This document shows positions 36,339 through 44,876 of a stretch of DNA of 64,000 nt, piece by piece. Below the pieces are notes generated by a model that made no database searches, had not been told where the DNA came from, and was given only the letters and a program-made list of their open reading frames with translations. Source of the DNA: HGM04593 sp045644465 (lineage in GTDB: Bacteria; Bacteroidota; Bacteroidia; Bacteroidales; Bacteroidaceae); the NCBI GenBank assembly GCA_045644465.1, contig JAZRGV010000023.1, positions 62,001-126,000 of the forward strand, in the 5' to 3' direction. Made by a program: the position numbers and the translations under genes. The stretch's first letter is position 1, and each line of letters opens with the position of its first letter.

Positions 36339-37388
36339 ATGGTGAAAAAGAGTTTGAACGGGCTTATTTCTCTCCTGACTGATGCAGAAAATGTACCAGC
36401 CGAGGTGTGGAGATCATTGTTGATGCTTGGTGTTGATGAACGGAAAGAGATTGCCCTGTTGGCGCGCAAGGTTACCGAAAATAACTTTGGTAAAGGTGTA
36501 TTTGTACGCGCCTTGATTGAGATCAGCTCTTATTGCAGGAATAATTGCCATTATTGCGGTTTACGTGCTTCGAACAAGGAGGCTGTGCGATATAGGCTCA
36601 CCAAGGAGCAGATATTAGGGTGTTGCAGGCATGGGGCATCGCTCGGCTTCAATACTTTTGTACTGCAAGGTGGTGAGGATCCTTTACAAACAGATGAGTG
36701 GCTTGCCGATGTGGTAAAGTCTATCAAGGAATATTATCCCGAAAAGGCTGTAACTTTGTCGGTTGGTGAACGTTCTGAATACGGGTACGCAATGTTGCGT
36801 TCTGCCGGTGCCGATCGTTATCTGTTACGTCACGAAACAGCGTGTGATAAACACTATTCCTTCTTACATCCGGCGAGTATGAGTATTGCAAACCGCAAAC
36901 ATTGCCTGCAAGTAATTAAAAAACTTGGTTTTCAGGTAGGTAGTGGAATGATGGTGGGTTCTCCGGGACAGGGAATAGATGAACTCGTTGCTGATTTGAT
37001 GTATCTCGACCAACTGAAACCGGCAATGATAGGTATAGGTCCTTTTATTCCTGCAAGCGGAACACCTTTTACCCAAGAACAACCGGGTGATGTGGAGTTG
37101 GTGTTATTGCTTGTATCGTTGTTGCGTTTGCGTTTTCCCAAAGCTTTGATACCTGCAACAACAGCTCTTGCAACACTATGTGAGGATGGAACAGAACGTG
37201 GTGTACTTGCCGGTGCGAACGTAGTTATGCCTAACATAACACCACGTGTCTATGCAGCAAAATATACAATTTACAACAACAAAAAATACCACGACAGTGA
37301 ATCGGCGGCTCAGCTTGAAAAGTTGGAAAAACGCCTTGGCACGATAGACCGTCATATATGCTATGGCCGTGGTGATTATATATTATAA
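36339..37388 (+). CDS. hydE: [FeFe] hydrogenase maturase HydE (radical SAM)
   Basis: 349 residues. The radical SAM cluster motif is CRNNCHYCGLR, and HydE hallmarks follow: FVLQGGEDP, VTLSVGER, YLLRHETA, MMVGSPGQ, GIGPFIPASGTPF. HydE acts after HydG on the Fe(CO)2CN synthon in H-cluster assembly. It is divergent from hydA and begins the plus-strand maturation operon. hydG starts five bases after its stop codon. Confidence 0.93.
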   Translation: MVKKSLNGLISLLTDAENVPAEVWRSLLMLGVDERKEIALLARKVTENNFGKGVFVRALIEISSYCRNNCHYCGLRASNKEAVRYRLTKEQILGCCRHGASLGFNTFVLQGGEDPLQTDEWLADVVKSIKEYYPEKAVTLSVGERSEYGYAMLRSAGADRYLLRHETACDKHYSFLHPASMSIANRKHCLQVIKKLGFQVGSGMMVGSPGQGIDELVADLMYLDQLKPAMIGIGPFIPASGTPFTQEQPGDVELVLLLVSLLRLRFPKALIPATTALATLCEDGTERGVLAGANVVMPNITPRVYAAKYTIYNNKKYHDSESAAQLEKLEKRLGTIDRHICYGRGDYIL

Positions 37389-37392
37389 AGGT

Positions 37393-38811
37393 ATGTACAA
37401 TCCCAAATCAAAAACAGCAAGTGAATTCATTTGTGATAATGAAATTCAGGAAACATTACGTTATGCACGCGAGAACTGTAATAATCGTGAAGTAATTGAT
37501 TCTGTTCTGGAAAAGGCTCGAGCTTTCAAAGGTATATCGCACCGCGAGGCTGCTCTATTGCTTGAATGTGATTTTCCCGATGTGACAGAAAAGGTGTTTG
37601 CGCTTGCCAACGAGATAAAGCATCGTTTCTATGGAAATCGCATTGTGATGTTTGCCCCCCTATATCTCTCTAATTATTGCGTTAATGGTTGTGTGTATTG
37701 CCCCTATCATGCTAAGAATAAGGCTATACGTCGAAAGAAACTGACGCAAGATGAGATTCGTGCCGAGGTGATGGCTCTGCAAGATATGGGCCACAAACGT
37801 CTTGCGCTGGAAGCTGGAGAACATCCGTTAAAGAACCCCATTGAATATATACTTGAAAGTATAAAAACCATTTACAGCATAAAACACAAGAACGGTGCTA
37901 TACGCAGAGTGAATGTAAACATTGCTGCAACAACAGTCGAGAACTATCGCCGTTTGCGTGATGCCGGTATTGGTACATATATATTGTTTCAGGAGACCTA
38001 TAACAAGAGCGCCTACGAGGCGTTGCATCCCACAGGACCAAAGAGCGACTATGCGTGGCATACCGAGGCAATGGATCGTGCTATGCAGGGTGGTATAGAT
38101 GACGTGGGCATTGGAGTGCTCTATGGCTTGGAAACCTATCGCTACGATTTTGTAGGATTGCTGATGCATGCCGAGCATCTTGAGGCTACATACGGTGTTG
38201 GGCCACATACAATAAGTGTTCCGCGTCTTTGTAAAGCCGACGATGTTGATACCGATGACTTCGAGAATGCTGTTCCCGATGATATCTTCTTTAAGATTGT
38301 TGCACTCATAAGAATTGCTGTTCCATATACAGGTATGATTATATCAACCCGTGAGAGCGAGAAAAGTCGCGAGAAATTACTCAATCTGGGTATTTCGCAG
38401 ATGAGTGGCGGTTCGCGTACAAGCGTGGGAGGATATGTCACCCCCGAAACGGAAAGCGAGAACTCTGCACAATTCGATATTGCCGACCACCGTTCGCTCG
38501 ACGAGGTGGTGAGTTGGTTGCTCTCTCTTGACCATATACCGAGTTTCTGTACTGCATGTTACCGTGAAGGACGTACTGGAGACCGTTTTATGACGTTGCT
38601 TAAAAACGGACAGATATCGAACTGCTGTCTGCCGAATGCTCTAATAACGTTAAAGGAGTATCTGAATGACTATGCATCTCCCGAAACTCGTGCAAAAGGT
38701 GAAGCTATGATAAAACGTCTGCTTGCTGACGTTCCAAACGAACGTGTACGCAATAAGGCCGGGGAGTATATTTGTAAAATAGATAACGGAGAAAGAGATT
38801 TCAGATTTTAA
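37393..38811 (+). CDS. hydG: [FeFe] hydrogenase maturase HydG (tyrosine lyase)
   Basis: 472 residues from ATG 37393; the frame upstream overlaps hydE. The radical SAM motif is CVNGCVYCPYH. The C-terminal auxiliary cluster motif is FCTACYREGRTGDRFM then GQISNCCLPNA, which in HydG carries the dangler iron. HydG splits tyrosine to CO and cyanide bound to iron. ThiH is the closest relative, but the C-terminal cluster motif and the neighbours identify HydG. Confidence 0.94.
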   Translation: MYNPKSKTASEFICDNEIQETLRYARENCNNREVIDSVLEKARAFKGISHREAALLLECDFPDVTEKVFALANEIKHRFYGNRIVMFAPLYLSNYCVNGCVYCPYHAKNKAIRRKKLTQDEIRAEVMALQDMGHKRLALEAGEHPLKNPIEYILESIKTIYSIKHKNGAIRRVNVNIAATTVENYRRLRDAGIGTYILFQETYNKSAYEALHPTGPKSDYAWHTEAMDRAMQGGIDDVGIGVLYGLETYRYDFVGLLMHAEHLEATYGVGPHTISVPRLCKADDVDTDDFENAVPDDIFFKIVALIRIAVPYTGMIISTRESEKSREKLLNLGISQMSGGSRTSVGGYVTPETESENSAQFDIADHRSLDEVVSWLLSLDHIPSFCTACYREGRTGDRFMTLLKNGQISNCCLPNALITLKEYLNDYASPETRAKGEAMIKRLLADVPNERVRNKAGEYICKIDNGERDFRF

Positions 38812-38816
38812 ACATT

Positions 38817-39296
38817 ATGGCAAAGAAGATAATTAACCCATGGTTGGGGTTGACCGATAAGGGATATAATTGTTTCGCGTGTGCACCAACAAATCCTTAT
38901 GGCTTGAAAATGGAATTTCAAGAGGATGGTGATGATATTGTCTGTTATTGGAATCCGCACACTAATTTTCAAGGCTGGTTGAATACGTTGCATGGAGGAA
39001 TACAAGCGACGTTGCTTGATGAAATAGGTGGATGGATTATTGCAAGAAAGTTCCATACATCGGGCATGACTACCAACCTGAATGTCAAATATAAGAAACC
39101 TGTGCCCACAGGCAAGGGGGTAATAATCGAGATTCGTGCGCGAGTGAAAGAGACGAAGCGTAACTTTGTGTTCATTGAAGCAACTATTTCTTATAATGGC
39201 GAGGTGTGCTCAATGGCAGAAATAACATATTACAGCTTTCCAAAGGACGTTGCCGAAAAGGATTTTATGTTCACCGGATGTGATGTAGAGGAGTAA
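38817..39296 (+). CDS. PaaI-like hotdog thioesterase in the hyd operon
   Basis: 159 residues, a single hotdog-fold domain. Typical features are CFACAPTNPYGLKMEF near the start and GWLNTLHGGIQATLLDEIGGWI, the PaaI/YbgC-like helix with the HGG motif and active-site Asp/Glu. It starts five bases after hydG and precedes hydF. Thioesterases of this type hydrolyse acyl-CoA or related thioesters; no role in H-cluster maturation is established. Its position between two maturases is worth noting and may reflect shared regulation only. Confidence 0.78.
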   Translation: MAKKIINPWLGLTDKGYNCFACAPTNPYGLKMEFQEDGDDIVCYWNPHTNFQGWLNTLHGGIQATLLDEIGGWIIARKFHTSGMTTNLNVKYKKPVPTGKGVIIEIRARVKETKRNFVFIEATISYNGEVCSMAEITYYSFPKDVAEKDFMFTGCDVEE

Positions 39297-39331
39297 AATG
39301 CTTAGATATATATAAAAGGAGAAAGAAAACT

Positions 39332-39358
39332 TATGTGTTTTTCATAGTAATAGATTTT
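39332..39358 (+). repeat. 27-base block before hydF, shared with the 14.35-kb intergenic region
   Basis: Identical over 27 bases to the minus strand of 14347-14373. It ends four bases before the hydF start codon, so it would occupy the ribosome-binding region of the hydF message. Confidence 0.9.
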
Positions 39359-39362
39359 TAAT

Positions 39363-40541
39363 ATGTCTCAAATTCAACGTTCTAATCGTACTCATATAGC
39401 AATCTTTGGTCGCAGGAATGTTGGCAAGTCATCACTAGTGAATGCTCTTGCCGGTCAGGATGTATCTATAGTATCGGATGTCGCAGGAACAACAACCGAC
39501 GTTGTATGGAAAAATATGGAACTGCCCGGTATAGGTGCGGCTGTACTTGGCGATACTGCAGGATATGACGACTGTGGTGAGCTTGGTTCAATGCGCGTGG
39601 AAACAACCAAAAAGGTTTTGCCACGTATTGACTTAGCTTTATTGCTGTTGCATGACAATCCTGAAGACTGTGAGCTTGAGAAACAGTGGATTGCAATGCT
39701 TGAAAAGAGTGGTGTACCTGTCGTTACTGTAATGGGGCGCAGCGATGTTATGGATAAAACTCAAGAGTGGAAAGTTCTTCTTGGTGTTGAGATAATTCCC
39801 TTTTCTGCTGTTACAGGTGAGGGAAAAAAGGAGGTGCTTTCTGCAATGGCAATAGCATTGCAAGGTTGTGTCACTGACGATGATTTAACATCGGGGCTTG
39901 TTGCCTCCGGAGATGTTGTTGTTCTTGTAATGCCACAAGATGCACAGGCACCCAAAGGTCGCTTGATACAACCGCAAGTACAGACTCTTCGCAATCTGCT
40001 CGATAAACATGCCATACCTTTGTGTTGTGCACCCGAAGAGCTACCGGCTTTACTCGCTTCGTTAAAAGATGTGCCGTCGCTCATCATAACCGATTCGCAG
40101 GTTTTTGCACAAGTGGAAAGGCTTAAGCCCGAAGGTTGCCGTCTTACATCGTTTTCTCTGCTTATGGCACGTCAAAAGGGTGATATTGCAATATTCAGAC
40201 AAGGGGCAGAGAAACTGATGTCGTTACCCAGCAATGCGAATATTCTTATCGCAGAGGCCTGTTCGCATATCCCACAGAACGAGGATATAGGACGTGTGAA
40301 GCTACCCAAGATGTTGCGTAACAAGTTTGGGGATGCTTTGTCAGTAACCGTTGTTTCAGGAAATGATTTTCCTGAAGACTTGTCACCTTATGACCTTGTG
40401 ATACATTGTGGTGCATGTATGTTTACTAAACGTCATGTGATGGCACGTGTGCGTCAGGCTGTAGCGCAAAATGTTCCAATAACCAATTATGGCATTGCTA
40501 TTGCTGCATTAACCGGAATAATAGATAAGGTGGCTTACTGA
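39363..40541 (+). CDS. hydF: [FeFe] hydrogenase maturation GTPase HydF
   Basis: 392 residues. The GTPase domain has P-loop GRRNVGKSSLVNALAG, the T-rich switch GTTTDVVWK and DTAGYDD. The C-terminal cluster-binding domain has EACSHIP and HCGACMFTKRH, matching the CxH...HCxxC ligands of the HydF [4Fe-4S] cluster. HydF is the scaffold that passes the diiron site to HydA. The C-terminal cysteines exclude TrmE or Era. Confidence 0.94.
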   Translation: MSQIQRSNRTHIAIFGRRNVGKSSLVNALAGQDVSIVSDVAGTTTDVVWKNMELPGIGAAVLGDTAGYDDCGELGSMRVETTKKVLPRIDLALLLLHDNPEDCELEKQWIAMLEKSGVPVVTVMGRSDVMDKTQEWKVLLGVEIIPFSAVTGEGKKEVLSAMAIALQGCVTDDDLTSGLVASGDVVVLVMPQDAQAPKGRLIQPQVQTLRNLLDKHAIPLCCAPEELPALLASLKDVPSLIITDSQVFAQVERLKPEGCRLTSFSLLMARQKGDIAIFRQGAEKLMSLPSNANILIAEACSHIPQNEDIGRVKLPKMLRNKFGDALSVTVVSGNDFPEDLSPYDLVIHCGACMFTKRHVMARVRQAVAQNVPITNYGIAIAALTGIIDKVAY

Positions 40542-40556
40542 TTTTTTAATATAAAG

Positions 40557-40588
40557 TTGTATATCATTGCCTAATTTTATTATCTTCG
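40557..40588 (+). promoter_or_regulatory. Promoter of glyA
   Basis: TTG at 40557-40559, a 21-base spacer, TATCTTCG at 40581-40588 (one mismatch). It is 28 bases before the glyA start codon and implies glyA can be transcribed separately from the hyd genes. Confidence 0.6.
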
Positions 40589-40616
40589 CACAATTAACAG
40601 TTAAAATCTATAGACT

Positions 40617-41897
40617 ATGAAAAGAGATAGACATATTTTTCAACTTATAGAGTCGGAGTACCGACGTCAGCTAAAGGGTATTGAGCTTATTGCATCGGAG
40701 AACTTTGTCAGCAATGAGGTAATGCATGCTATGGGTTCGGTACTTACAAACAAATATGCCGAGGGATATCCAGGCAAACGTTATTATGGTGGTTGTGAGG
40801 TGGTGGATATCGTTGAGGATATTGCACGCGAGCGTCTGAAAGAACTTTTCGATGCTGAATGGGTGAATGTACAGCCACACTCTGGAGCGCAAGCCAATGC
40901 TGCAGTGTTCCTTGCTGTGTTGAATCCAGGTGACAAGTTCATGGGATTGAATCTTGCACATGGCGGACATCTCTCACACGGTTCAGCAGTAAATACATCG
41001 GGAATCCTTTATACTCCATGCGAGTACAATGTATGTCTTGATACAGGCTTGGTTGATTATGACCAGATGGAAGAGGTTGCATTGCGCGAAAGACCAAAGC
41101 TTATTATAGGTGGTGGCTCGGCATATTCCCGCGAGTGGGATTACAAACGTATGCGTGAGATTGCCGATAAGGTTGGTGCTATATTTATGGTGGATATGGC
41201 ACACCCCGCAGGTCTCATAGCTGCGGGATTGCTCGACAATCCTGTAAAATATGCTCACATTGTTACATCTACAACGCACAAGACATTGCGTGGCCCTCGT
41301 GGTGGTGTGATACTTATGGGTAAGGATTTCCCCAATCCATGGGGCAAGACAACTCCAAAGGGCGAGGTTAAGATGATGTCGCAATTGCTCGATTCGGCTG
41401 TGTTCCCAGGCATTCAAGGCGGTCCATTGGAGCATGTTATTGCAGCAAAGGCTGTTGCTTTTGGCGAGGCATTGCAACCAGAATTCAAAGAGTACCAGGA
41501 GCAGGTGAAACTTAATGCAGCAACACTTGCAAAAGAACTTATGGATAGAGGTTTCGGCATTGTTTCGGGCGGAACAGACAACCACTCTATGCTTGTTGAT
41601 TTGCGTGGTAAGTATCCCGACCTCACAGGTAAGGTTGCCGAGAAGGCTCTTGTGGAGGCAGACATTACAGCAAACAAGAATATGGTACCATTTGATACAC
41701 GTAGCGCATTCCAGACATCGGGAATCCGTTTGGGTACACCGGCCATCACCACACGTGGTGTGAAAGAGGACTTAATGCCTTTCATTGCCGAGATGATAGA
41801 GACTGTGCTTAACGCTCCCGAAGATGAAAAGGTTATAGCTGCCGTACGTCGTAAGGTTAATGAGACAATGGCCGAATTCCCATTGTTTGCGTATTAA
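40617..41897 (+). CDS. glyA: Serine hydroxymethyltransferase
   Basis: 426 residues. The PLP-lysine motif VTSTTHKTLRGPRGG, the N-terminal ELIASENFVS, NKYAEGYPGKRYYGG and the QPHSGAQANAAV substrate region are all typical. It interconverts serine and glycine with tetrahydrofolate, supplying one-carbon units. It follows hydF by 75 bases on the same strand, with its own promoter. The start at ATG 40617 fits the family N-terminus. Confidence 0.96.
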   Translation: MKRDRHIFQLIESEYRRQLKGIELIASENFVSNEVMHAMGSVLTNKYAEGYPGKRYYGGCEVVDIVEDIARERLKELFDAEWVNVQPHSGAQANAAVFLAVLNPGDKFMGLNLAHGGHLSHGSAVNTSGILYTPCEYNVCLDTGLVDYDQMEEVALRERPKLIIGGGSAYSREWDYKRMREIADKVGAIFMVDMAHPAGLIAAGLLDNPVKYAHIVTSTTHKTLRGPRGGVILMGKDFPNPWGKTTPKGEVKMMSQLLDSAVFPGIQGGPLEHVIAAKAVAFGEALQPEFKEYQEQVKLNAATLAKELMDRGFGIVSGGTDNHSMLVDLRGKYPDLTGKVAEKALVEADITANKNMVPFDTRSAFQTSGIRLGTPAITTRGVKEDLMPFIAEMIETVLNAPEDEKVIAAVRRKVNETMAEFPLFAY

Positions 41898-41911
41898 TGG
41901 AATAAACACAA

Positions 41912-41970
41912 TATTTTAACACAAAGAAAAGGATTGCAAAATTTGCAATCCTTTTCTTTGTGTTAAAATA
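41912..41970. terminator. Very long perfect hairpin, terminator of glyA and the barrel gene
   Basis: Arms of 29 bases (41912-41940 and 41942-41970) are exact reverse complements around one central base. The core is AAAAGGATTGCA and the ends are AT-rich. The right arm covers the stop codon of the convergent minus-strand barrel gene. Confidence 0.85.
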
Positions 41971-42661
41971 TCACACCAACTGAGAAACTGAAAATGTTAT
42001 CGCGGCGGTCGCTACGGAATTTCTGATTCTCGGTTTTTGAGATGATATATTCCGAGGCTTTTGTTATACCCCAGTCGTAGATGAAATCAAAAAAGACATA
42101 TCCAATCTTTACTCCAAGTCCGGTTTCCCAATAATAACATCTTTTTTTTAAAACTTCTTCGAGAGAGTCGTCTTTGAAATGCTTGAATTCCTGATGGCTA
42201 TGGGCTGTGAATACAAATTTTGTCTTTGGTCCGGTAAAAAGACTCATTTGGTATTTGTCTTCTTGAATTATGTGGTATCCTACAACAATGGGTACTTGCA
42301 AGCACATAGTCCTTAAATTGTATGTCGTTTGGTTTGGAATTATTAAACTTTCCTCTTTCTTGTCAATGGCTTTGAAGTCAAAAGAGTGTTTTGCGATGCC
42401 AAAGACAGTCTCGGCCTGAACGAACAATTTTTTCATTGTCAACCTTGCAAAGGGTGCAATTGTATAACCGATTTTGTTGCTGTGGAGTGTATTGCTGTCG
42501 AATTCGTAACCTTCAATACCGAATTCGGGATTGTTGTACGCAATAGCCTGAAATCCTACTTTTGCACCAAAGTTGAATTTTAATTGTTTCTCTTTCTCTT
42601 GCGCTATAAGGCAACATGGGAAAGTAAATGCAGCAAGCAGGATCAAGCTACGTATGTTCAT
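41963..42661 (-). CDS. Outer-membrane beta-barrel protein (PorT-like)
   Basis: 232 residues from ATG 42661 with a signal peptide ending CLIAQ. Alternating beta strands (LKFNFGAKVGFQAIAY, MSLFTGPKTKFVFTA, YYWETGLGVKIGYVFFDFIYDWGI) and a terminal FSVGVIF, with the final phenylalanine, fit a small barrel of the PorT/OMP_b-brl_2 type. PorT proteins take part in type IX secretion, but this assignment is loose. The stop codon lies inside a long terminator stem. The flavin reductase gene ends two bases upstream. Confidence 0.68.
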   Translation of the reverse strand: MNIRSLILLAAFTFPCCLIAQEKEKQLKFNFGAKVGFQAIAYNNPEFGIEGYEFDSNTLHSNKIGYTIAPFARLTMKKLFVQAETVFGIAKHSFDFKAIDKKEESLIIPNQTTYNLRTMCLQVPIVVGYHIIQEDKYQMSLFTGPKTKFVFTAHSHQEFKHFKDDSLEEVLKKRCYYWETGLGVKIGYVFFDFIYDWGITKASEYIISKTENQKFRSDRRDNIFSFSVGVIF

Positions 42662-42663
42662 TA

Positions 42664-43227
42664 TTATCTCTTTTTTACACTCCAGCCGAATTTTCCAATA
42701 AATTCTCCTGTGTGGAAATATTTGCCATGTGCATATACCAGTGGATCGGCATCTGCAAGGTTCCATTCACCGGTTTCGGGGTTAAGATATCTGTCATCGG
42801 CCTGTACGTTGACAACTTCGGCAAGGAACATGTCGTGAGAACCAAGAGGAATGATCTGCTTTACCTTACACTCTATACTCAATGGAGATTCCATTATTAT
42901 AGGTGCCTTGACTTCTTTCGATGGGCCGTATGTAAGCCCGGTCTCCTTAGCCTTGTCATAATCTTTTCCGGAACGTACACCACACCAATCGGTGGCTCGT
43001 GCCATATCGGCTGTTGTCAGGTTTATGACAAACTCTCCACTCTCCTTGATGATGGGGTAGGAGTGACGTTCGGGGCGTACCGATATGTAACACATTGCTG
43101 GGTTCGTGCATGTTGTTCCCACCCACGAAACGGTAAACATATTGTAGTTGCTTGGGTTGTTACCGCAACTTATAAGCACCGCGGGCAACGGGTATATCAT
43201 TGTTCCCGGTTTCCAGTTTATTTTCAT
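42664..43227 (-). CDS. Flavin reductase family protein (FMN-binding split barrel)
   Basis: 187 residues, one flavin-reductase-like domain: VLISCGNNPSNYNMFTVSWVGTTCTNPAMCYISVRPERHSYPII is the usual FMN-binding stretch, followed by GEFVINLTT and an IPLGSHDMFLAEV metal/FMN motif. Such proteins reduce FMN or are flavoproteins in electron transfer; the donor is unknown. It is between pyrI (3-base gap) and the barrel gene on the same strand and may ride on the pyrBI transcript. Confidence 0.85.
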   Translation of the reverse strand: MKINWKPGTMIYPLPAVLISCGNNPSNYNMFTVSWVGTTCTNPAMCYISVRPERHSYPIIKESGEFVINLTTADMARATDWCGVRSGKDYDKAKETGLTYGPSKEVKAPIIMESPLSIECKVKQIIPLGSHDMFLAEVVNVQADDRYLNPETGEWNLADADPLVYAHGKYFHTGEFIGKFGWSVKKR

Positions 43228-43230
43228 TTG

Positions 43231-43692
43231 TTACAACAATTTTACGTCGTTGATGTTCACCTCTTTTTCGCAATAACGGCATTTCAATGTGTTGGCTTCG
43301 CGGTTTGCTACAATGAAATGTGTTGCCATCGGCTCGTTGTTTGTTATGCAGTTGAGATTGTTGCATTTTATAAGGTTATGTATTTCATTAGGCATTTTTA
43401 CTTCGCGTTTTTCTACAACCTTATAATCGCGAATGGTATTCAGCACAACATTTGGAGCAACAATTGATATCTTGTTTATTTCGTCGTCGGTGAAGAATCT
43501 GTCGGCAATCTTTATGAGACCTTTCTTGCCAAGTTTCTTGCTGTCGAGATTGTTGCCAATTGTTACGTTGTGCTTCATCTCAGGGATGTTCAGCAAATTT
43601 ACAACGGCAAAGAGTTTATCTGCCGGTATGTGGTCTATAACAGTTCCGTTGCAGAGTGCAGAAACCTGCATGGCTTTCTTATCGTTATTCAT
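43231..43692 (-). CDS. pyrI: Aspartate carbamoyltransferase regulatory subunit
   Basis: 153 residues from ATG 43692, the same length as E. coli PyrI. The nucleotide-binding domain comes first, and the zinc site cysteines are at 109, 114, 137 and 140 (CNNLNC and CRYC). It binds CTP/ATP and sets allosteric control of the PyrB catalytic trimers. It follows pyrB after 14 bases, an arrangement common to pyrBI operons. An upstream in-frame extension overlapping pyrB is rejected. Confidence 0.95.
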   Translation of the reverse strand: MNNDKKAMQVSALCNGTVIDHIPADKLFAVVNLLNIPEMKHNVTIGNNLDSKKLGKKGLIKIADRFFTDDEINKISIVAPNVVLNTIRDYKVVEKREVKMPNEIHNLIKCNNLNCITNNEPMATHFIVANREANTLKCRYCEKEVNINDVKLL

Positions 43693-43706
43693 AACTGTAG
43701 TCTTTG

Positions 43707-44621
43707 TTAAATAGTGATTCCGAGTACGTCGCAAATAATTGCTTCTCTCACATAAAGTCCGTTCTGTGCCTGTTGGAAATAGTAAGCCTTTGGATTGTTG
43801 TCAACATCGTGGGCTATCTCGTTTACGCGTGGAAGCGGGTGTAGGATACGCAGGTTTTCTTTTGTGTTTGCCAACATGGCATTTGTGAGTCGGTAGCAGT
43901 TCTTTACTTTCTCGTACTCCATTAGGTCGCTGAAACGCTCGCGCTGTACGCGTGTCATATATATGATGTCGGCGTTGGCAATGACTTCTTCATTGAATTC
44001 TGTTGTTTCAGTGAATGGAATATTGTTCTCTTTGCAGAAGAGTCTGTACTCCTCGGGCATACGCAACTCATTGGGTGCAATGAAATGGAATGTAGGGTTG
44101 AAATGGCGCATAGCGTGTAACAATGAGTGTACGGTTCGGCCGTATTTCAAATCACCAACAAGGTGTATATTCAATCCTTCGAGTGTGCCTTGTGTCTTTT
44201 TGATTGAATAGAGGTCGAGCATTGTTTGCGATGGGTGCTGGTTTGCACCGTCTCCTGCATTGATAATAGGTACGGGCGAAACCTCACTTGCATAGCGTGC
44301 TGCACCTTCAAGCTTGTGGCGCATGGCTATAACGTCGGCGTAACTCGATACCATCATAATGGTGTCCTTAAGTGTCTCACCTTTTGTTGCCGAACTTGTT
44401 GCGGCATCACTAAAACCAATGACCTTTGCTCCTAATCGGTTTGCGGCTGTCTCAAAGCTCAAACGTGTTCGTGTAGATGGTTCAAAAAAGAGTGAACCTA
44501 CTATTTTCCCCTCAAGGACATTGTGGTTTGGATTCTTTTCGAATTTCTCTGCAACCTCAAGTAACGAAAGTATTTTTTCGCGCGAAAGGTCGTTGATTGA
44601 TACAAAACTCTTGCTTTTCAT
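43707..44621 (-). CDS. pyrB: Aspartate carbamoyltransferase catalytic subunit
   Basis: 304 residues. The carbamoyl-phosphate motif FFEPSTRTRLSFETA, the flexible loop SSATKGETLKDT, DGANQHPSQTMLDL and HPLPRVNEI are present. It joins carbamoyl phosphate and aspartate in pyrimidine synthesis. First gene of the pyrB-pyrI unit, with a well-formed promoter upstream. No pyrL-like leader peptide was recognised. Confidence 0.96.
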   Translation of the reverse strand: MKSKSFVSINDLSREKILSLLEVAEKFEKNPNHNVLEGKIVGSLFFEPSTRTRLSFETAANRLGAKVIGFSDAATSSATKGETLKDTIMMVSSYADVIAMRHKLEGAARYASEVSPVPIINAGDGANQHPSQTMLDLYSIKKTQGTLEGLNIHLVGDLKYGRTVHSLLHAMRHFNPTFHFIAPNELRMPEEYRLFCKENNIPFTETTEFNEEVIANADIIYMTRVQRERFSDLMEYEKVKNCYRLTNAMLANTKENLRILHPLPRVNEIAHDVDNNPKAYYFQQAQNGLYVREAIICDVLGITI

Positions 44622-44652
44622 CGTACCTTAATTTCTATTTCAAAATTTCTTG

Positions 44653-44683
44653 TAAAGATAAACCATTTAAATTGTTAAAACAA
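44653..44683 (-). promoter_or_regulatory. Promoter of pyrBI
   Basis: On the minus strand, TTG (44683-44681), a 20-base spacer, then TATCTTTA (44660-44653, one mismatch), 31 bases before the pyrB start codon. Confidence 0.6.
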
Positions 44684-44834
44684 CAACTTTGTTCTATTAT
44701 TTCTTCTAAAGCAAAAAAAGTAATAACGATTCATTGCTTTCGCCTTTTGAACAGTTGCAACTTTATGATGATAGATTTTTAAAATATTCAAGCAGGCTTG
44801 ATGTTATTTTGCTCGTTTGTTGAAATATTTATAC

Positions 44835-44842
44835 TATCTTTG
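44835..44842 (+). promoter_or_regulatory. -7 box of the PBP1A gene
   Basis: TATCTTTG followed by CG, an exact -7 box, 34 bases before the start codon. The nearest TTG is 23 bases upstream, a little far. Confidence 0.55.
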
Positions 44843-44876
44843 CGGGTATATTCTAAAAATAAAAATACGACACAAT

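Noticed and set aside
39363..40541. TrmE- or Era-type GTPase
   Set aside because: The C-terminal CxH and HCxxC ligands and the position among hydE and hydG identify HydF.
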